From the NCBI RefSeq assembly GCF_030317115.1, contig NZ_JASZYF010000018.1, positions 1-64,000 of the forward strand: a DNA stretch of 64,000 nt, read 5' to 3'. This DNA is from Variovorax gracilis (GTDB lineage: Bacteria; Pseudomonadota; Gammaproteobacteria; Burkholderiales; Burkholderiaceae_C). Positions 60,561 through 64,000 of this stretch are shown here, one piece after another (position 1 is the stretch's first letter; the number at the start of each line of letters is the position of its first letter). Under the pieces are notes generated by a model. It had not been told where the DNA came from, ran no database searches, and worked only from the letters and a program-made list of their open reading frames with translations. The position numbers and the translations under genes are program-made.

Positions 60561-61655
60561 ATGTTCATCTTGAAACTCAACCTTTGCCCCACCTTGGCTG
60601 CCCTCGTTGTGATCACTGCATGCGGCACTGCCGCTGCACAGTCATCAGTCACGCTTTTCGGTGTTCTCGATGCCGCAGTCAGTCACTACGACAATGGCAT
60701 CTTGAGTCAAACGGTATTGAGCAACTCCAATCTGTACAACAGCCGGCTGGGCTTTCGCGGGACCGAGGATCTGGGGGGCGGGATGTCCGCTTCCTTCTGG
60801 CTCGAAGGTGCGCTGACCAACGACGACGGCAATGCGGGTGGATTCAACCTCATGCGTCGTTCCACCGTCAGCCTCGGCGGCATCTGGGGCGAACTGCGCC
60901 TGGGGCGTGACTTCACGCCGACCTTCTGGAACGAGGCGGTGTTCGATCCCTTCGGGGCCGTCGGCGTAGGCGCACTCATCATGTCTCCGGCGCGCAGCAG
61001 CAGCACTGCGCCTGGCCGCGCACCGTGGGTGGTGGGATTTGGCGCCAACAATCCGTACTACATCCGGGCGAGCAACACGGTCGGCTACTTCCTGCCACCG
61101 AACCTCGGCGGCTTCTATGGCCAGCTTCAGTACGCGCTGGACGAACAGGTGACGCCGGGCAACAACCAGGGCAGATTCCTGTCCGGGCGGATGGGTTACG
61201 CCAAGGGCGCTCTCAACACGGCGCTGTCGGTCGGCAGGACCACCGGCTCCAATCCGGCCAGCGCGGCGGCTCCCGATATTTCGACACTCAACCTGGGCGC
61301 GTCGTACGACTTCGGATTCGCCAAGCTGTCCGGCGAGTATTCGCGCGAGAAGTACGAGAGGGTCACGGCGAGCAATACCAGCGAGGGCTACATGCTGGGT
61401 GTGAACATCCCTGTCGGCGTCGGCTATTTCGTGGCTGCCTACTCGCGCGTGAAGATCGATCTGCCGAGTTCACCGACTGCTGACAAGGCCGCCGTGGGTT
61501 ACGTGCACAACCTTTCGAGGCGAACGGCGCTGTATGCCACCTACGCTCGCCTGGACAACAAGGATGGCTCGCTGCTGGGCGTGTCGACCACCATTGCCGG
61601 AACGGTCAACGCGACTGCGACCGGCTATGACCTGGGCATTCGCCATTCGTTCTGA
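60561..61655 (+). CDS. Trimeric general porin of the Burkholderiales type
   Basis: 364 residues. Signal peptide with cleavage AAA-QSS near 29. The mature start SSVTLFGVLDAAVSHYDNGI is the standard first strand. Loop-3 and strand motifs include SRLGFRGTEDLGGGMSASFWLEGALTNDDG, LRLGRDFTPTFWNEAVFDPF and the terminal Phe of a final strand (GYDLGIRHSF) needed for Bam assembly. It forms a water-filled outer membrane channel. The promoter element shared with nba suggests it admits the aromatic acid degraded by that pathway. The last 50 bases overlap the convergent gene. Confidence 0.92.
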   Translation: MFILKLNLCPTLAALVVITACGTAAAQSSVTLFGVLDAAVSHYDNGILSQTVLSNSNLYNSRLGFRGTEDLGGGMSASFWLEGALTNDDGNAGGFNLMRRSTVSLGGIWGELRLGRDFTPTFWNEAVFDPFGAVGVGALIMSPARSSSTAPGRAPWVVGFGANNPYYIRASNTVGYFLPPNLGGFYGQLQYALDEQVTPGNNQGRFLSGRMGYAKGALNTALSVGRTTGSNPASAAAPDISTLNLGASYDFGFAKLSGEYSREKYERVTASNTSEGYMLGVNIPVGVGYFVAAYSRVKIDLPSSPTADKAAVGYVHNLSRRTALYATYARLDNKDGSLLGVSTTIAGTVNATATGYDLGIRHSF

Positions 61656-62103
61656 CGCAGGTGGACTCGGCCCACTTCGCCTCTCGACTGCGGTAGAGCG
61701 CGGCGTGTTCGCGCGTGTATTCCTGCAATGGTCCAAGCAGGGCAACTGCCAAGGCGAATTGCTCTCGAGACTTGATGTATGCGTGCACGCGATATGTCGC
61801 CCCTCGGGGATCATCCGGCGCCTCGACGTCAAGCATCACGCGTCGGTATCCCTCCGGCTCCGTGATTTGCTCCAGTTCGTCCATTGCTGCCAGTGTCGCC
61901 TCATCGACTTCAAATACCTGACCGATAACTCGTTCACCTTCGCCCGGAGCATCTACGAGCCAGGGTGAGAAGCGTTCACCTACGAGGTACAGCGGATAGC
62001 GCTCGACGGTCATGAAGTCTCCCGCAACTCGCGCGCCCTTGTTGGTCGGGAAGTTGGGGAAGCCTTCCTTCAGCGTTCCGAAAACGAAGACATGTTGCGA
62101 CAT
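61606..62103 (-). CDS. Gamma-glutamylcyclotransferase-like (AIG2/GGCT fold) protein
   Basis: 165 residues from ATG 62103; a longer start is possible at 62139. The substrate loop VFVFGTLKEGFPN is at 5-17, and the catalytic Glu lies in VDEATLAAMDELEQITEPEGYRRV near 75. YRVHAYIKS is the last core strand. The remaining 40 residues are variable and lie partly over the porin 3' end. It probably cleaves gamma-glutamylamine or gamma-glutamyl amino acids to 5-oxoproline. Not obviously tied to neighbours. Confidence 0.82.
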   Translation of the reverse strand: MSQHVFVFGTLKEGFPNFPTNKGARVAGDFMTVERYPLYLVGERFSPWLVDAPGEGERVIGQVFEVDEATLAAMDELEQITEPEGYRRVMLDVEAPDDPRGATYRVHAYIKSREQFALAVALLGPLQEYTREHAALYRSREAKWAESTCVRTNGECPGHSRSQSR

Positions 62104-62321
62104 GGGGGTTGATGCGACTCTGATTACAACCATGAAGGGTAGCGGAATGTCCGCAACGGGGCGATCGCCGTGGCGGCGGCATCGGCAACGCGGGAGGCGA
62201 CGCTCTGCGATTGCTGCGCCGGACGGCGAAGGGGAGGTGAGGCAATGCACATGTCCACGCTCTCAGGGGGCTTCTGGTCGCCATCGACCTGCCCGATAGG
62301 CGCCGGACCACCATCAAGACC

Positions 62322-64000
62322 CTATGCCAAGGCCCGCAGTTCCCGCAATGCAACGGACAACATCGAGGCATCGGGCGCCGGCACCGCACGTAGCTCGCCC
62401 ATCAACGCTGCCGCGCGTTCGAGAGACCGGCCATTCGTGGCGTGCCATGCCTCGACGAGTGCCGCCGGCGATTCGATTTCGTCGCCGCCGGCAAGCACCG
62501 CGCCGGTGATCGAACGCTGCAGGCTCGACAGATCGTCGAGCATCGCGCCCTTCGCAAGCATCTGCCAGTGCTGGTCCCCGGGGAGTGCAGCGATGCGCTC
62601 GCGCAGCCACGGCATGCCGATACGGTTCGCGAGGTCGAAGTAGATGGCCGCCACGAGCGCCACCGGCCACCTGGCGCTGCCGGCGATCTCGGCGATGTCG
62701 AGCGTCGCATACAACGAGTCGAAAGTGACGACATGCTCGGCCAGTTCGCGCGGCACGCCGCCGGCCACATAGTGCGAGACTGCGGTGTCGACGCGGGCAC
62801 GCTCGTCGGGGGCCAGCAGTTCGGTCAACTGTGCCGACAGCACCTCGACGTTCGGCGTGAAGTGCGCGATGGTCGATTCCATGTCCTCGTTCAGGCGCCG
62901 CGAGCGCAGGAACCACTTGGTGCCACGCTCCAGTTGCCGGCTGGTGTCGATCAGCAGTCTCGACTGCACGGCGTCGTCAATGCGGTTGTCGAGCGCTTCG
63001 ATGGACAGCCACAGCGGCACCATGCCGAAGATCTCGCGGCTCATCAGATAGGCCCGCACGACCTCGAACGCACGGGCGCCGGTGGTCTCGACCAGACGAT
63101 GCACGAAGGTGCTGCCGACGCGGTTGATGGCGCTGTTGGTGACGTGCGTCGCAATGATCTCGCGCCGCAGCGGATGCCGGGGCATGTAGGCCGCGAACTT
63201 CTCGCTCAGCAGCTTCGGGAAGTAGCGCTCGAGCGCCGTTGCAACCCAGCGGTCATCGGGCAGCGGCGAGGCCAGCAGTTCGTCGTAGAGCCAGATCTTG
63301 CTGTAGGCGAGCAGTACCGCGCGCTCGGGACTGGTCAGGCCCTGGCTCTTGGCGCGGCGCTCGGCCAGTTCCTCGTCGGACGGCAGGTACTCAATCGCAC
63401 GATTCAACCGCCCGGCCTTCTCGAGGTACTGCATGAACCGGGTCTGCGCATCGAGCAGTTGTGGCGCGATGCGCCCTGTGACCGACAGCACCTGCGTCTG
63501 GAAGATGTTGTCGCGCAGCACCAGCGCCGCCACGTCGTCGGTCATCTCCGGCAGGAGCGCATTGCGTTGCTTCTCGGTGAGCTCGCCTTCGGTGATGGGC
63601 AGGCCGACCAGGATCTTGATGTTGACCTCGTGATCCGAAGTGTCCACGCCAGCCGAGTTGTCGATCGCGTCGGTGTTGATGCGCCCGCCCGCCAGCGCGA
63701 ATTCGATCCGGCCCAATTGCGTGCAGCCGAGGTTGCCGCCTTCGGCGAAGACCTTGCAGCGCAACTCCCCGCCGTTGACGCGCAGGGCGTCGTTGGCACG
63801 GTCGCCTACCTGCGCGTGGCTCTCGCTCGCGGCCTTCACGTAGGTGCCGATGCCGCCGTTGTAGATCAGGTCGACCGGGGCCTTGAGGATGGCATTGACC
63901 AATTCGGTCGGCGTGAGCGCATCGGCGGTGATGTCGAGCACCTGCTTCAGCTGCGCCGTGATAGGGATCGACTTGGCGCTGCGCGCATGGATTCCACCGC
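62322..64000 (-). CDS. NAD-specific glutamate dehydrogenase, large (GDH-180 type), C-terminal part
   Basis: The stop is at 62322 and the coding frame runs off the right edge, so only about 560 residues of a protein near 1,600 residues are visible. In-frame reading begins GGIHARSAKSIPITAQLKQV, matching the family's GG-x2-xRSAKSIP block. It is followed by DLIYNGGIGTYVKA, the Asn/Asp-rich GRINTDAIDNSAGVDTSDHEV, and helical C-terminal sections. It deaminates glutamate to 2-oxoglutarate with NAD. It feeds amino nitrogen into the same ammonia pool as nbaF, but is otherwise a housekeeping gene. Confidence 0.92.
   Translation of the reverse strand, partial: GGIHARSAKSIPITAQLKQVLDITADALTPTELVNAILKAPVDLIYNGGIGTYVKAASESHAQVGDRANDALRVNGGELRCKVFAEGGNLGCTQLGRIEFALAGGRINTDAIDNSAGVDTSDHEVNIKILVGLPITEGELTEKQRNALLPEMTDDVAALVLRDNIFQTQVLSVTGRIAPQLLDAQTRFMQYLEKAGRLNRAIEYLPSDEELAERRAKSQGLTSPERAVLLAYSKIWLYDELLASPLPDDRWVATALERYFPKLLSEKFAAYMPRHPLRREIIATHVTNSAINRVGSTFVHRLVETTGARAFEVVRAYLMSREIFGMVPLWLSIEALDNRIDDAVQSRLLIDTSRQLERGTKWFLRSRRLNEDMESTIAHFTPNVEVLSAQLTELLAPDERARVDTAVSHYVAGGVPRELAEHVVTFDSLYATLDIAEIAGSARWPVALVAAIYFDLANRIGMPWLRERIAALPGDQHWQMLAKGAMLDDLSSLQRSITGAVLAGGDEIESPAALVEAWHATNGRSLERAAALMGELRAVPAPDASMLSVALRELRALA

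Overview
The window is GC-rich DNA from a free-living betaproteobacterium, most likely a Burkholderiales/Comamonadaceae member close to Variovorax. The taxonomic hints are four orphan Bug-type (tripartite tricarboxylate) periplasmic receptors, many LysR regulators, a Burkholderiales-type porin, a large NAD-glutamate dehydrogenase, and catabolic operons with 1-4 bp overlaps. I saw no rRNA, tRNA, CRISPR array, insertion sequence, phage gene or plasmid function. It reads as chromosomal accessory/catabolic territory. No database search was possible, so every family call rests on motifs read by eye.

Region 1 (1-20 kb) is an alcohol/aldehyde oxidation island. It holds a DUF4143 ATPase, an iron-type alcohol dehydrogenase and a Bug receptor. 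These are followed by an ExaC-type aldehyde dehydrogenase with a broken DUF779 partner, a PedF-like cytochrome c with a quinoprotein-associated binding protein, and an AcoR-type sigma-54 activator. A tightly coupled operon follows (PqqD-like, Bug receptor, NosR-like FMN/4Fe-4S membrane protein, ApbE). A convergent operon has a PQQ alcohol dehydrogenase with the lanthanide-type Asp-Phe-Asp motif, a HiPIP, a MotA/ExbB-like channel, an ExbD-like protein, a small membrane protein and a lipoprotein. Four sigma-54 -24/-12 promoters, each with a similar 17-bp dyad about 80-105 bp upstream, precede the aldehyde dehydrogenase, the cytochrome, the pqqD operon and the PQQ dehydrogenase. They tie the region into one predicted regulon.

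Region 2 (20-36 kb) is a patchwork. It has a truncated MFS gene, an aldo/keto reductase with divergent LysR, an RraA-like/Bug/beta-hydroxyacid-dehydrogenase-like set with a GntR regulator, and a LysR-controlled amidotransferase/M14-like peptidase/MHS transporter cluster. A two-component Rieske dioxygenase, a glyoxalase-fold protein and several small hypothetical genes complete it.

Region 3 (36-45 kb) is a minus-strand catabolic cluster. It has a gamma-carbonic-anhydrase-like protein, an FMN alpha-hydroxyacid oxidase, a TRAP transporter (fused QM plus P), an acyl-CoA synthetase, a thiolase-like protein, an SDR and two DUF296/PPC-domain proteins.

Region 4 (45-62 kb) is a complete 3-hydroxyanthranilate (2-nitrobenzoate type) meta-cleavage operon, nbaE-H-J-I-G-F-C-D, behind a LysR gene. 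Downstream are exported relatives of two of its enzymes (an amidohydrolase and a RidA protein), a Bug receptor, a second amidohydrolase, two divergent LysR genes and a porin. An 81-bp sequence is shared between the nba promoter and the porin promoter, suggesting co-regulation of uptake and catabolism. The window ends inside an NAD-glutamate dehydrogenase gene.
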